From Ruegeria pomeroyi (GTDB taxonomy: Bacteria > Pseudomonadota > Alphaproteobacteria > Rhodobacterales > Rhodobacteraceae), in contig NZ_JAGQAG010000001.1 of NCBI RefSeq assembly GCF_021405525.1, positions 372,001-436,000 of the forward strand: 64,000 bases of DNA. Direction: 5' to 3'. Position numbers and translations under genes: made by a program. The stretch's first letter is position 1. Every line of letters begins with the position of its first letter. Shown piece after piece: positions 26,441 to 35,158 of the stretch. Under the pieces are notes generated by a model. It was not told the DNA's origin. It saw only the letters and a list, made by a program, of their open reading frames with translations, and ran no database searches.

Positions 26441-27040
26441 TCAGAAATCCACGCCGCGCTGCGCCTTGATCCCTGCTTCGAACGGGTGTTTCTCGACCGT
26501 CATCTCGGTCACCAGATCGGCATAGTCGCGCAGCGCCTGTGGCGCGTCGCGCCCCGTCAGGAACACGCTGGTGCGGTCCGAGCGGGCCTTGAGCCCGTCC
26601 AGCACCGCATCGACCGACAGGTATTCATAGCGCAGCGCGATGTTGATCTCGTCCAGCACCACGAGGTCGTAGTCGCCGCTTTCCATCAGTTCGCGCGCCT
26701 TGCCAAAGGCGGCGGTGGCGGCGGCAATGTCGCGTTCGCGATCCTGGGTGTCCCAGGTGAAGCCCTCGCCCATCGTGTGCCAGGTCACCAGGTTGTGTTC
26801 CTCGAAGAAACGCCGCTCGCCGGTCTTCCACTTGCCCTTGATGAACTGGACCACGGCGACCTTTTGCCCCCAACCCAGCGCCCGGATCACCACGCCAAAG
26901 GCGGCCGAGGATTTGCCCTTGCCCTTGCCGGTGTTGATCAGCACCAGCCCGCGCCCGGGGTCGACCGCCTCGGAGACTTTCTTGCGGTGCACGGCCTGCA
27001 CGGCCTTCATCTTTTCCTTGTGGTCCTGCGCGTCGGTCAT
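26441..27040 (-). CDS. cobO: Cob(I)yrinic acid a,c-diamide adenosyltransferase
   Basis: 199 aa, the CobA/CobO/BtuR family. The P-loop is in NTGKGKGKSSAAFG; LVVLDEINIALRY and the C-terminal LTGRDAPQALRDYADLVTEM are family signatures. It transfers the adenosyl group to cobalt during cobalamin synthesis or salvage. It lies between two EamA transporter genes on the minus strand. No cobalamin riboswitch was found upstream, where the previous gene ends 57 bp away. Confidence 0.93.
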   Translation of the reverse strand: MTDAQDHKEKMKAVQAVHRKKVSEAVDPGRGLVLINTGKGKGKSSAAFGVVIRALGWGQKVAVVQFIKGKWKTGERRFFEEHNLVTWHTMGEGFTWDTQDRERDIAAATAAFGKARELMESGDYDLVVLDEINIALRYEYLSVDAVLDGLKARSDRTSVFLTGRDAPQALRDYADLVTEMTVEKHPFEAGIKAQRGVDF

Positions 27041-27096
27041 CTGTGTTCCTTTCCCGGTTGCGCGCTACCCTAGGGCGTGGCGCGGAAAGGTAAAGG

Positions 27097-28032
27097 TCAC
27101 GCCTTGGGATTGAGCGGGCGGGTCTTCACATTGTCGAGGCCCAGCTGCCGCTCGCGCCAGATCACCACCACGTTGCCCGCGATCACCAGCAGGGCACCGG
27201 CCAGCATGACGAGCGTCGGCAGTTCGTCGAACCAGACATAGCCGATGATGATGGCGAACAGCATCGAGGCATAGTCATAGGGCGCCAGCATCGAGGCCTG
27301 GCCAAAGCGGTAGGAGGAGGTGACGAGGATCTGCGCCACCCCACCGATCAACCCGGTCAGGATCAGGATCGCGGCCTGTTCCGGGGTCGGCATGGTCCAG
27401 CCGAAAAACGCCGTCAGCGCCGACAGGAGCGTCGCGGTGAGCGAGAAGTAGAAGACGATGGCGGCGGCGTGATCGACCTGCACCAGTTGCCGGATATGGA
27501 TCTGCACAAAGGCGCGCGCAACGGTCGCGCCCAGCACGCAGAGCGCGCCGATGGTGGCCGCCTGGTCCAGCGAGGCACCGGTGCCCAGACGCGGCCAGAG
27601 CATGACGATCACGCCCAAAAGGCCCAAAGCGACCGCGCCGATGCGCACCAGCCGGATGGTCTCTCCCAGCATCATTGCCGCCAGGATCAGGGTAAAGATC
27701 GGGGTGGCATAGCCGATGGCCGTCACCTCGGGCAGGGGAAGCAGGCCAAGGCCGGTAAAGGTCAGCCCCATGGCGCTGGTGCCCAGCACCCCGCGCCAGA
27801 AATGGCCCATGGGTTTCTTGACAATCAGACCCTGCCGCAACTGGCCGCGCGCGATCAGGTAGACAAGGATGACGGGGATGGCAAAGAGCGAGCGGAAGAA
27901 CACCATCTCGCCCGGCGGGAAATCGGCCGACAGCGCCTTGATCATCGCCGACATCACGGTGAACAAGACCAGCGCGCTGAGTTTCAGCGTGATGGCCAGG
28001 ACCGGTCGATGCGATGTTAAGGGGTTTGCCAT
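27097..28032 (-). CDS. DMT-superfamily (EamA) permease
   Basis: 311 aa, with ten hydrophobic segments in two EamA repeats (ALVLFTVMSAMIKALSADFP at the start; ASMLAPYDYASMLFAIIIGY late), similar in plan to the transporter downstream of cobO but distinct in sequence. Substrate unknown. I use the ATG at 28032; the longer frame to 28227 has a basic, low-complexity leader overlapping the divergent promoter. It is first in the minus-strand run leading to cobO. Confidence 0.8.
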   Translation of the reverse strand: MANPLTSHRPVLAITLKLSALVLFTVMSAMIKALSADFPPGEMVFFRSLFAIPVILVYLIARGQLRQGLIVKKPMGHFWRGVLGTSAMGLTFTGLGLLPLPEVTAIGYATPIFTLILAAMMLGETIRLVRIGAVALGLLGVIVMLWPRLGTGASLDQAATIGALCVLGATVARAFVQIHIRQLVQVDHAAAIVFYFSLTATLLSALTAFFGWTMPTPEQAAILILTGLIGGVAQILVTSSYRFGQASMLAPYDYASMLFAIIIGYVWFDELPTLVMLAGALLVIAGNVVVIWRERQLGLDNVKTRPLNPKA

Positions 28033-28133
28033 GGCCCGACCCTGCGCCTTTGGTTGGGAAAGATCAATCGCTTGATTTCTGCTATCGGTAACAGTCATTG
28101 TGCAGGTGCAGAAAGTAAGTGGGAGCACAGGGT

Positions 28134-29465
28134 ATGGATCAGCTATCCGCCGCATTCGGGCCGCAAGCGTTTGATGTTCAGGGCGTGGGCGCGTGGCCGT
28201 CCCGGTTCGCGGTGACCGAACTGGCAACCCGCAGCTTTGGCGCCGTGGGTTCGGCGCTGGGCGAGGTGATGGAGGCCACGGGTCTTGGGCCGCGTCCGGC
28301 GGTGACGGTGGACCGGCGGCTGGCCTCGCTGTGGTATTCCTGGTCGATCCATCCGCAAGGGTGGCAGACGCCCGGAGCCTGGGATCCGATTGCCGGGGAC
28401 TATGCGGCGGCGGATGGCTGGATCAGGTTGCATACCAACGCGCCACATCACCGGGATGCGGCGCTGTCGGTACTGGGCTGCGCGGCAGAGCGCGCGGAGG
28501 TGGCCGAGGCGCTGCGCGGCTGGGAGATCGACGCGTTGGAAGCGGCGGTCGTGGGCGCGGGCGGGGCAGCGGCGGCGATGCGCGACCGCGCGGCCTGGCT
28601 GGCGCATCCGCAGGGGGCGGCGGTGGCGGCGGAGCCGCTGGTGCATTGGGCGCGGCGCGCGGGTGCCTTGCGCGATTTTGGCGGCACCCGGGCGCGACCG
28701 CTGGCGGGGCTGAGGGTGCTTGACTTGACACGGGTGCTGGCGGGGCCGATGGCGACGCGAACGCTGGCCGGGTTCGGGGCCGAGGTGCTGCGCATCGACC
28801 CGCCAAGCTGGTCGGAACCGGGGGTGGTGCCGGATGTGACGCTGGGCAAGACCTGTGCCCATCTGGACCTGAAACAGGCCGCCGACCGGGAGAGCTTCGA
28901 GGCGCTGCTGGCGGGGGCGGATGTGCTGGTGCATGGTTATCGTCCCGGCGCGCTGGATGCGATGGTCTCGCCCGCGCGGCGTTTGGAACTGGCGCCGAAC
29001 CTGATCGAGGTGAGCCTGTGCGCCTACGGCTGGACCGGGCCATGGGCCGGGCGGCGCGGGTTCGATTCGCTGGTGCAGATGAGTTGCGGCATTGCCGAGG
29101 CGGGCATGGGCTGGGCCGGGGCGGATAAACCGCATCCGCTGCCGGTGCAGGCGCTGGACCATGCGACGGGGTATCTTATGGCGGCTTCGGTCCTGTCGGC
29201 GCTGGCACGGGCGGCGCGGGGAGAGGGCGTCTCTTCGGCCCGGTTGTCCTTGGCGCGGACGGCGGAGCTGCTGTGTTCCATGGAAAAGGCAGAGGATGGC
29301 CCGGCGATTACCGGCTCCACTCCCGATGACCTGTCGGATTGGGAAGAGCGGACCCCTTGGGGACCGGCGCGGCGGCTGAAACCGGCGCTGAGTGTCGAGG
29401 GGGCGCCGATGCGCTGGGACAGCGGGGCTTGTGAGCTGGGATCGTCGCCCGCGGCGTGGCGCTGA
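28134..29465 (+). CDS. CaiB/BaiF-family CoA transferase-like protein with rearranged domain order
   Basis: 443 aa. The CaiB/BaiF Rossmann-type core starts only around residue 190 (LRVLDLTRVLAGPMATRTL, then AEVLRIDPP and VSLCAYGWTGPWAGRRGFD). The first 190 residues instead resemble the normally C-terminal part of this family (YAAADGWIRLHTNAPHHRDA, then a helical region). The order therefore looks permuted. It may move CoA between carboxylic acids, but the substrate is unknown, and intactness of the catalytic Asp needs alignment. GGGAG lies 9 bp before the chosen ATG. Confidence 0.7.
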   Translation: MDQLSAAFGPQAFDVQGVGAWPSRFAVTELATRSFGAVGSALGEVMEATGLGPRPAVTVDRRLASLWYSWSIHPQGWQTPGAWDPIAGDYAAADGWIRLHTNAPHHRDAALSVLGCAAERAEVAEALRGWEIDALEAAVVGAGGAAAAMRDRAAWLAHPQGAAVAAEPLVHWARRAGALRDFGGTRARPLAGLRVLDLTRVLAGPMATRTLAGFGAEVLRIDPPSWSEPGVVPDVTLGKTCAHLDLKQAADRESFEALLAGADVLVHGYRPGALDAMVSPARRLELAPNLIEVSLCAYGWTGPWAGRRGFDSLVQMSCGIAEAGMGWAGADKPHPLPVQALDHATGYLMAASVLSALARAARGEGVSSARLSLARTAELLCSMEKAEDGPAITGSTPDDLSDWEERTPWGPARRLKPALSVEGAPMRWDSGACELGSSPAAWR

Positions 29466-30407
29466 TCAGGTCAGCCACCAGAGGAGGCCCGAGAGCGTGA
29501 AGAAGGCCAGCGTCGTTGCCGTGAGCAGCGCGATCGAGGCCATGCCCTCGTGTCCCAGTTCCTGCGCCAGAACGGCGTAGATGCCGAACATCGGCATCGC
29601 CGCCGACAGGATCAGCGCGGTGCGCATGTCGGCGTCCATCGGCAGACCGATAGCGGCGACCAGCATCACCGCCAGCAGGGCCAGCGCCGGGTGCAGCAGA
29701 AGTTTCAGCGCCGAGATCTGGACCGCATGCCAGCGGCTGCCGCGCCAGCTGAGGCCCGCAAGCGAGCCGCCGATCACCACCAGCGCCAGCGCCGAGGCGG
29801 AGGCGGCCAGCATCTGCATCAGCCTTGTCACGGTTTGCGGCACCGGCACGCCGGCGAGGCTGACCGCGAGGCCCAGCAGCAGGCCGATCACCATCGGGCG
29901 CTTCAGCACGCCCCAAAGGATGCCCGCGACCCGCTGGCCGATGCCGCCCTGACCGCGCCCGCGTGCCATATCCATCAGGATCAGGCAGGCGGGGATGATC
30001 AGCACGTTCTCGACCAACATGTTGAGCGCCAGGATCACGCCCGCCAGATCGGGAAAGGTGAGCAGCATCACCGGATAGCCGACAAAGCCGGAATTGGGAC
30101 AGGAACTGCCCATCACTGCCACCGCACGGCGGTTGGCCTCGGTGCCCGACAGGGTGAACCACAGATAGCTGAGCGCGATGGTGCCTAGCCCGGCGGCGGC
30201 AAAGGCCAGCATGTAGCCGGGGTGAAACACCTCGGCCACGTCGCGGCTGGCCACCGCGTTGAAGAGGAGCGCGGGCAGCGCGATGTCCATCACGTAGCGG
30301 CCCAGCACCCGCATGTCTGCGGTGCTGAACCAGCCCTGCCGGACCACCAGAAACCCGATGGCAAGTGCTGCGTAGATCGGAAAGGTGATGGTCAGGATCT
30401 GGCTCAT
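29466..30407 (-). CDS. AEC-family (auxin efflux carrier-like) transporter
   Basis: 313 aa with about ten transmembrane helices. SCPNSGFVGYPVMLLTF and the C-terminal SAAMPMFGIYAVLAQELG are typical of bacterial AEC permeases that export organic acids or small anions. I chose the ATG at 30407, which overlaps the stop of the HD-domain gene as ATGA; an ATG 12 bp upstream is possible. It ends one base after the convergent CoA-transferase stop. Confidence 0.82.
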   Translation of the reverse strand: MSQILTITFPIYAALAIGFLVVRQGWFSTADMRVLGRYVMDIALPALLFNAVASRDVAEVFHPGYMLAFAAAGLGTIALSYLWFTLSGTEANRRAVAVMGSSCPNSGFVGYPVMLLTFPDLAGVILALNMLVENVLIIPACLILMDMARGRGQGGIGQRVAGILWGVLKRPMVIGLLLGLAVSLAGVPVPQTVTRLMQMLAASASALALVVIGGSLAGLSWRGSRWHAVQISALKLLLHPALALLAVMLVAAIGLPMDADMRTALILSAAMPMFGIYAVLAQELGHEGMASIALLTATTLAFFTLSGLLWWLT

Positions 30408-31066
30408 CCGTGTGTCCATTCGGCAGGCAGCGGCGTGCCGATCTCGGCCGCGAAATCGTCGAGGAAGCGCAGCATCAGCGCGATGCGGGCCTGGGCCAGG
30501 GCTCGACCCTTGATGGTCAGCATGCCTTGCGGCAGGGACAGCAGCTTTACCCGCCAGTGGTCGAGCGAATAGAGCGCATCGTCGGGCGCGCGGTGTTCGC
30601 AGAAGGGATCGGCGGGGTCATAAAGCGCCCGGCCCAGCGAGCCGGAGACCGAGAAGTTGCGCGCGATACCGATGGCACCCAGCGCATCGAGCCGGTCGGC
30701 ATCGCGCAGGATGCGCGCCTCTTCGGTCTCGGGCGGGATTCCAGCGGAGAAGCTGTGCGCGGCGATGGCGTGGCCAGTGGCTGCGATCTGTGCCTCGTCA
30801 AAGCCCAGGTCGCGCAGGATCGGCGCGGCCTCCTCGGCCGAGCGGCGCGAGGCGGTGTGCCGGTCGGGCGCGTTCTTGGGCAGGTTCACCAGATCGTGCA
30901 GGTAGCTGGCCGCCAGCAGCACGTCCCGGTCTGCGCCGGGTCCGGCGATGGCCTGCACATTGACCCAGACCCGGTCCAGATGGGCGAGATCATGCGCCGG
31001 ATCGGTGGCCATGCGCTGGGCGACGATGCCGCGTAGCGCCTGATGCAGTTCAGCCGATATGGCCAC
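30404..31066 (-). CDS. HD-domain phosphohydrolase
   Basis: 220 aa. The HD signature is complete: HDLAHLDRV (first His), then [13 protein letters not shown] (HD), HAIAAHSF and [15 protein letters not shown] (Asp). It is a metal-dependent phosphohydrolase of the YpgQ/YedJ type, possibly acting on nucleotides. Its start overlaps the 3' end of aroC by 17 bp and its stop overlaps the AEC transporter start, so all three form one transcript. Confidence 0.84.
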   Translation of the reverse strand: MAISAELHQALRGIVAQRMATDPAHDLAHLDRVWVNVQAIAGPGADRDVLLAASYLHDLVNLPKNAPDRHTASRRSAEEAAPILRDLGFDEAQIAATGHAIAAHSFSAGIPPETEEARILRDADRLDALGAIGIARNFSVSGSLGRALYDPADPFCEHRAPDDALYSLDHWRVKLLSLPQGMLTIKGRALAQARIALMLRFLDDFAAEIGTPLPAEWTHG

Positions 31067-32150
31067 GATTGGTCCCGATCTGGCCCCGGTGCAGCAGCAG
31101 GTGATCGAGGATCACGCAGGCCATCATCGCCTCGCCCACCGGCACGGCGCGGATGCCGACGCAGGGGTCATGGCGGCCCTTGGTGATGATTTCGGTCTCT
31201 TCGCCGGACTTGGTGATGGTCTTGCGGGTGGTCAGGATCGACGATGTGGGTTTCACCGCAAAACGCACCACGATGTCCTGCCCGGTCGAGATGCCGCCCA
31301 GAATGCCGCCCGCGTGGTTCGAGCTGTATTGCGGGCCGTTCTGGCCCATGAAGATCTCGTCGGCATTGGCCTCGCCGGTCAGTTCGGCGGCGGCCATGCC
31401 CTCGCCGATCTCGACGCCCTTGACGGCGTTGATCGACATCATCGCGGCGGCCAGATCGGTGTCGAGCTTGCCATAGACCGGCGCGCCGAGGCCCGCGGGC
31501 ACGCCGCGCGCCACGACCTCGATCACCGCACCGACCGAACTGCCGGACTTGCGCAGCCCGTCGAGATAATCGGCCCAGTCAGCGGCGGCCTGCGCATCGG
31601 GCACCCAGAACGGGTTCTGTTCGATCTGCGCCCAGTCGAAGCGTGCGCGGTCGATGCGGTTGGGGCCCATCTGCACCATGTAACCGGTGATCTGGACATT
31701 GGGGGCCAGGGCGCGGATCGCCTCGCGGGCGAGGCCACCGGCGGCCACCCGGGCGGCGGTTTCACGGGCCGAGCTGCGGCCGCCGCCGCGATAGTCGCGG
31801 ATGCCGTATTTCTGGAAATAGGTGATGTCGGCATGGCCGGGGCGGAACTTGTCCTTGATATCCCCGTAATCCTTCGACCGCTGGTCGGTATTCTCGATCA
31901 TCAGCTGCACCGGGGTCCCGGTGGTCTGGCCCTCGAACACGCCCGAGAGGATCTTGACCTCGTCGGCTTCGCGGCGCTGGGTGGTGTATTTGTTCTGGCC
32001 GGGTTTGCGGCGGTCGAGCCAGTGTTGAATCATCGCCTCGTCGATCGGCACGCCGGGCGGGCAGCCATCGACGGTGGCGCCAAGCGCGGCACCGTGGCTT
32101 TCACCCCAGGTGGTGACGCGGAAGAGATGGCCAAAACTGTTCATCGACAT
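31050..32150 (-). CDS. aroC: Chorismate synthase
   Basis: 366 aa, standard length. FMN-binding and active-site motifs are present: [18 protein letters not shown] at the N-terminus, [31 protein letters not shown] and [18 protein letters not shown]. It eliminates phosphate from EPSP to give chorismate and needs reduced FMN. The ATG at 32150 has an upstream GGAG; a longer frame reads through an intergenic repeat. An FMN-dependent enzyme lies next to ribH and its FMN riboswitch. Confidence 0.95.
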   Translation of the reverse strand: MSMNSFGHLFRVTTWGESHGAALGATVDGCPPGVPIDEAMIQHWLDRRKPGQNKYTTQRREADEVKILSGVFEGQTTGTPVQLMIENTDQRSKDYGDIKDKFRPGHADITYFQKYGIRDYRGGGRSSARETAARVAAGGLAREAIRALAPNVQITGYMVQMGPNRIDRARFDWAQIEQNPFWVPDAQAAADWADYLDGLRKSGSSVGAVIEVVARGVPAGLGAPVYGKLDTDLAAAMMSINAVKGVEIGEGMAAAELTGEANADEIFMGQNGPQYSSNHAGGILGGISTGQDIVVRFAVKPTSSILTTRKTITKSGEETEIITKGRHDPCVGIRAVPVGEAMMACVILDHLLLHRGQIGTNRGHIG

Positions 32151-32226
32151 AGGCGGGCTCCTTTGCGGGATGTGCTTAGCGGCGCGCGCTCCGGGCCTCA
32201 AGGGGTTTGCGAGGTCGAGAGGGGGA

Positions 32227-32299
32227 GGGGGCGCCGCCCCCACCTACAAAATTCGACGAATTTTGTAGGCTCCCCCGGAGTATTTGAGGCGAAATGAAG
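32227..32299 (+). repeat. Roseobacter-type intergenic repeat, copy B
   Basis: Inverted repeats GGGGGC/GCCCCC (32227-32241) and CTACAAAATTC/GAATTTTGTAG (32244-32268) are followed by the tail CTCCCCCGGAGTATTTGAGG ending AAATGAAG. It lies between the ribH stop and the aroC start. Confidence 0.6.
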
Positions 32300-32301
32300 G
32301 A

Positions 32302-32742
32302 TCAGGCCGCTTGCGCCAGTTTCGAGCGGGTCGCGGTGATCTGGAGCGCGGCGCGGGCGGCCTCGCGTCCCTTGTCCACGAAATGGGCGCGGTAAATGGC
32401 GTTGTGGTGATCGGTTTCCTGGTATTGATGCGGGGTCAGCGAGACCGACAGGACCGGAACGCCACTGTCAAGCCCCGCGCGCATCAGCCCGTCGACCACC
32501 GCCTGGGCCACGAAATCGTGCCGGTAGATGCCGCCATCGACGACAAAGGCGGCACAGGCCACGGCGGCGTAGCGCCCGGTCTGTGCAAGGTCGCGAGCGA
32601 GGAGCGGCATCTCGAACGCGCCGGGCACGTCGTAGATGTCGACCTGTTCCGCCGGGATGAGGTCGAGGAAACCGTCGAGCGCGCGGTCGACGATATCGGC
32701 ATGCCAGTTGGCCTTGATGAAGGCATAGCGGGTGTGTGTCAT
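32302..32742 (-). CDS. ribH: 6,7-dimethyl-8-ribityllumazine synthase
   Basis: 146 aa. The substrate-binding segments FIKANWHADIVDRAL, VPGAFEMPLLA and the C-terminal region ETDHHNAIYRAHF match lumazine synthase; FEMPLLA places it near the RibH2 (type II) branch. It makes the immediate riboflavin precursor. It is controlled by the FMN riboswitch at 32822-33014, the first gene downstream. Two adjacent ATGs exist; the one at 32742 has GGAG at better spacing. Confidence 0.9.
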   Translation of the reverse strand: MTHTRYAFIKANWHADIVDRALDGFLDLIPAEQVDIYDVPGAFEMPLLARDLAQTGRYAAVACAAFVVDGGIYRHDFVAQAVVDGLMRAGLDSGVPVLSVSLTPHQYQETDHHNAIYRAHFVDKGREAARAALQITATRSKLAQAA

Positions 32743-32821
32743 CATGATCTCCATTGGTTAGACACGTCACCCAAGGCGATCACGAACGGTCGGGCGCACG
32801 CGGTTGCGTGGCCTGGCCGTG

Positions 32822-33014
32822 CGTTCTCTTTCATCCGGACTGTGACCGTCGGCTCTGGCCTCTCACCAGATCTGCTGACACTCTTCTGCTGGCTCCACGA
32901 TTTGTCCGAAAACCGGTTCCCACTTTTCGGATCGTGGACGCGGGAAAAGCCGCTCGCGGGCTCGCGGGTCTGGCCCACATACCGCCGGTGGGGAATTCCG
33001 CCCCGCCCTGAGAA
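32822..33014 (-). promoter_or_regulatory. FMN riboswitch (RFN element) controlling ribH
   Basis: Read on the minus strand, this has the conserved RFN parts in order: TCTCAGGGCGGGG, ATTCCCCACCGGCGGTAT, AGCCCGCGAGC, a variable arm, CAGCAGATCTGGTGAGA, GCCAGAGCCGACGGTCAC and CCGGATGAAAGAGAACG. The outer stem is closed by CGTTCTC at 33008-33014 and GAGAACG at 32822-32828. It ends 80 bp before ribH, so it probably represses ribH when FMN is high. The variable arm carries an unusual palindromic insert. This accounts for the 338-bp gap between ribH and the PaiB-like gene. Confidence 0.95.
32895..32937. repeat. REP-like palindromic element in the variable arm of the FMN riboswitch
   Basis: Nested inverted repeats: CCACGAT/ATCGTGG outside, and TCCGAAAA/TTTTCGGA inside, around CCGGTTCCCAC. 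The core CCGAAAACCGGTTCCCAC plus TTTTCGG is, from memory, a repeat common in Rhizobiales intergenic DNA. Here it forms the optional arm of the RFN element. Confidence 0.6.
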
Positions 33015-33080
33015 CGAGGGAGAACTTGCCAAGACGCGGTGGGCGCTGCAAGACGGAATCGACAAGAGAGGAGAACCGCA

Positions 33081-33695
33081 ATGCATCCCAACCCGGCGTT
33101 TCGTGGCGAAAGCACCGCGCGCAATCTGGAGTTTGCCCGGGCGCGCGGGTTTGGCGTGTTGGCGGTGGCCGCCGAGGGGGCGCCGCTGATCAGTCATGTG
33201 CCGTTTTTGCTGAACCCCGACGGGGACGTGGCCGAGCTGCATCTGGTGCGGTCGAACCCGATCGTGCGGCTCTTGTCCGAGCCGGTGGCGGTGCGGTTGG
33301 CGGTCAGCGGGCCGGACAGCTATGTTTCGCCCGACTGGTATGGTGTCGCGGATCAGGTGCCGACCTGGAACTATGTTGCCGTGCATCTGACCGGAGAGCT
33401 GGAGTTGTGTCCGCAGGAAGAGTTGCCGGGCTTGCTGGACCGTCTTTCGGCCTATTTCGAAGCTCGGCGTTTGCCCAAGCCTGCCTGGACCAGCGCCAAG
33501 ATGACACCCGGTGCGCTTGAGCGGATGTTGCGGATGATCGTGCCCTGCCGGATGCGCGTGTCAGATGTGCAGGGTACGTGGAAGCTTGGTCAGAACAAGC
33601 CCGAGCTGGCACGGTATGGCGCGGCCGAAGGCATCGCGACCGCAGGTATCGGTGCGGAGCTGGACGCATTGGCGGCTCTGATGCGGGGGGCTTGA
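33081..33695 (+). CDS. PaiB-family FMN-binding protein
   Basis: 204 aa with the PaiB split-barrel pattern: SHVPFLLNPDGDVAELHLVR, SPDWYGVADQVPTWNYVAV and a C-terminal helix-rich part (GTWKLGQNKPELAR). PaiB proteins bind FMN and have been called transcriptional regulators or protease-synthesis repressors. RBS GAGAGGAG precedes the ATG. It lies just past the FMN riboswitch but on the other strand, so it is not under that switch. Confidence 0.85.
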   Translation: MHPNPAFRGESTARNLEFARARGFGVLAVAAEGAPLISHVPFLLNPDGDVAELHLVRSNPIVRLLSEPVAVRLAVSGPDSYVSPDWYGVADQVPTWNYVAVHLTGELELCPQEELPGLLDRLSAYFEARRLPKPAWTSAKMTPGALERMLRMIVPCRMRVSDVQGTWKLGQNKPELARYGAAEGIATAGIGAELDALAALMRGA

Positions 33696-33773
33696 TCCCG
33701 GTGCTGCGCGGCATACGACTAGAGATTGACGCGGATTGGTCCGCGCTGACAGGCAAAAAGGGAGACCATCGTG

Positions 33774-34385
33774 ATGAAGCTCTATTACAGCCCGACCTCG
33801 CCCTATGTGCGCAAGGTCATGGTGCTGCTGCATGAAACCGGCAAGCTGGGCGATGTCGAGCTGGTGACCGCCAGCGGCACGCCGCTGGTTCCGGCCGAGG
33901 CGCTCTTGGCCAAGAACCCGCTGACCAAGGTGCCGGCGCTGGAACGGCCCGAGGGGCCGACCCTGTTCGACAGCCGGGTGATCACCGCCTATCTGGATGC
34001 GCGCTACAAGGGTGGGCTGTATCCCGAGGGCGACGGGCGCTGGAACACGATGACGCTGGAGGCACTGGGCGACGGTATCACCGACGCGGCGCTGTTGATG
34101 ACCTATGAGGGGCGGCTGCGGCCCGAGGACAAGCGCTGGGACGCGTGGGTCGAAGGACAGTGGAACAAGATCGCCCGCGCCTGCGCCGCGCTGGAGAGCC
34201 GCTGGATGGCGCATCTGGCCGGGCCGGTGGACATGGGCCAGATCGCGGTGGCCTGTGCGCTGGCCTATGTCGATTTCCGGCATGACGTGCGCGGTTGGCG
34301 CAACGGCAACCCGGCGTTGGCCGCGTGGTTCGCAGATTTCGAATCGCGCGCCTCGATGGTCGAGACGCGCCCGCCTGCGGCCTGA
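33774..34385 (+). CDS. Glutathione S-transferase-family protein
   Basis: 203 aa. The N-terminal thioredoxin-like domain starts MKLYYSPTSPYVRKVMVLLHE with Ser/Tyr candidates for glutathione activation, followed by LTKVPALERPEG (cis-Pro) and TLFDSRVITAYLD. The C-terminal domain is helical. Substrate unknown. AAGGGAG lies nine bases before the ATG; a GTG one codon earlier is an alternative. Confidence 0.85.
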   Translation: MKLYYSPTSPYVRKVMVLLHETGKLGDVELVTASGTPLVPAEALLAKNPLTKVPALERPEGPTLFDSRVITAYLDARYKGGLYPEGDGRWNTMTLEALGDGITDAALLMTYEGRLRPEDKRWDAWVEGQWNKIARACAALESRWMAHLAGPVDMGQIAVACALAYVDFRHDVRGWRNGNPALAAWFADFESRASMVETRPPAA

Positions 34386-34585
34386 GGGAGGTAAAATATC
34401 CGGGTCGAGCTTGAAATTGTGTGGCTCTGCCGCGACATGAAAGGCAAACTGCGGCGTCCTGCGCGCCTATGACCGCTGGACGAACCGATTTCTCCCGGAT
34501 AGATACCCGCGTTGAGTCACCGCATTTTATTGCGGTGCGCATGCATGTTTGCCCGGACCCGGGCGCTGGAATCGGAGAAAACCTC

Positions 34586-35146
34586 GTGTCCCACGCAGAA
34601 GATCACGAAGGCACCCGCAGAGATTTCCTCTACTACGCCACGGCTGGCGCAGGTGTCGTAACCACCGGGGCCGCTGTCTGGCCGCTGGTCAACCAGATGA
34701 ACCCGTCGGCGGATGTTCAGGCGCTGTCGTCGATTCGCGTTGACATCAGCGGTGTCGAGGTCGGCACCCAGATCAGCGTCAAGTTCCTGGGCAAGCCGGT
34801 GTTCATCCGCCGCCGCACCGAGGAAGAAATCAGCGAGGCGCGTGCCGTCGAACTGGGCGATCTGATCGACCAGAGCGCCGAGAACCCCAACAAGCCGGGT
34901 GCCGATGCCAAGGACGAAAACCGTTCGCTGGACGAAAACGGCGAATGGCTGGTGATGATGGGTGTCTGCACCCACCTGGGCTGTGTGCCGCTGGGCGACG
35001 GTGCCGGCGATTTCCACGGCTGGTTCTGCCCCTGCCACGGCTCGCACTACGATACCTCCGGCCGGATCCGCAAAGGCCCCGCGCCCGAGAACCTGCACAT
35101 TCCGGTTGCAGAGTTCGTCGACGAAAACACCATCAAGCTGGGATAA
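34586..35146 (+). CDS. petA: Ubiquinol-cytochrome c reductase Rieske iron-sulfur subunit
   Basis: 186 aa. A short N-terminal tail with TRRDF precedes the single membrane anchor ([20 protein letters not shown]), then the soluble Rieske domain with CTHLGC and CPCHGSHYD giving two Cys and two His ligands for the 2Fe-2S cluster. It passes electrons from ubiquinol to cytochrome c1. The start is the GTG at 34586, with GGAGAAAA upstream. First gene of petABC; 12 bp to petB. The 200-bp gap before it holds a CACCGCA/TGCGGTG hairpin at 34518-34537. Confidence 0.96.
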   Translation: MSHAEDHEGTRRDFLYYATAGAGVVTTGAAVWPLVNQMNPSADVQALSSIRVDISGVEVGTQISVKFLGKPVFIRRRTEEEISEARAVELGDLIDQSAENPNKPGADAKDENRSLDENGEWLVMMGVCTHLGCVPLGDGAGDFHGWFCPCHGSHYDTSGRIRKGPAPENLHIPVAEFVDENTIKLG

Positions 35147-35158
35147 GGAAGCGCGCTC

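Noticed and set aside
26441-27096. Cobalamin riboswitch before cobO
   Set aside because: Only 57 bp separate cobO from the upstream gene, and no B12-box sequence is present.
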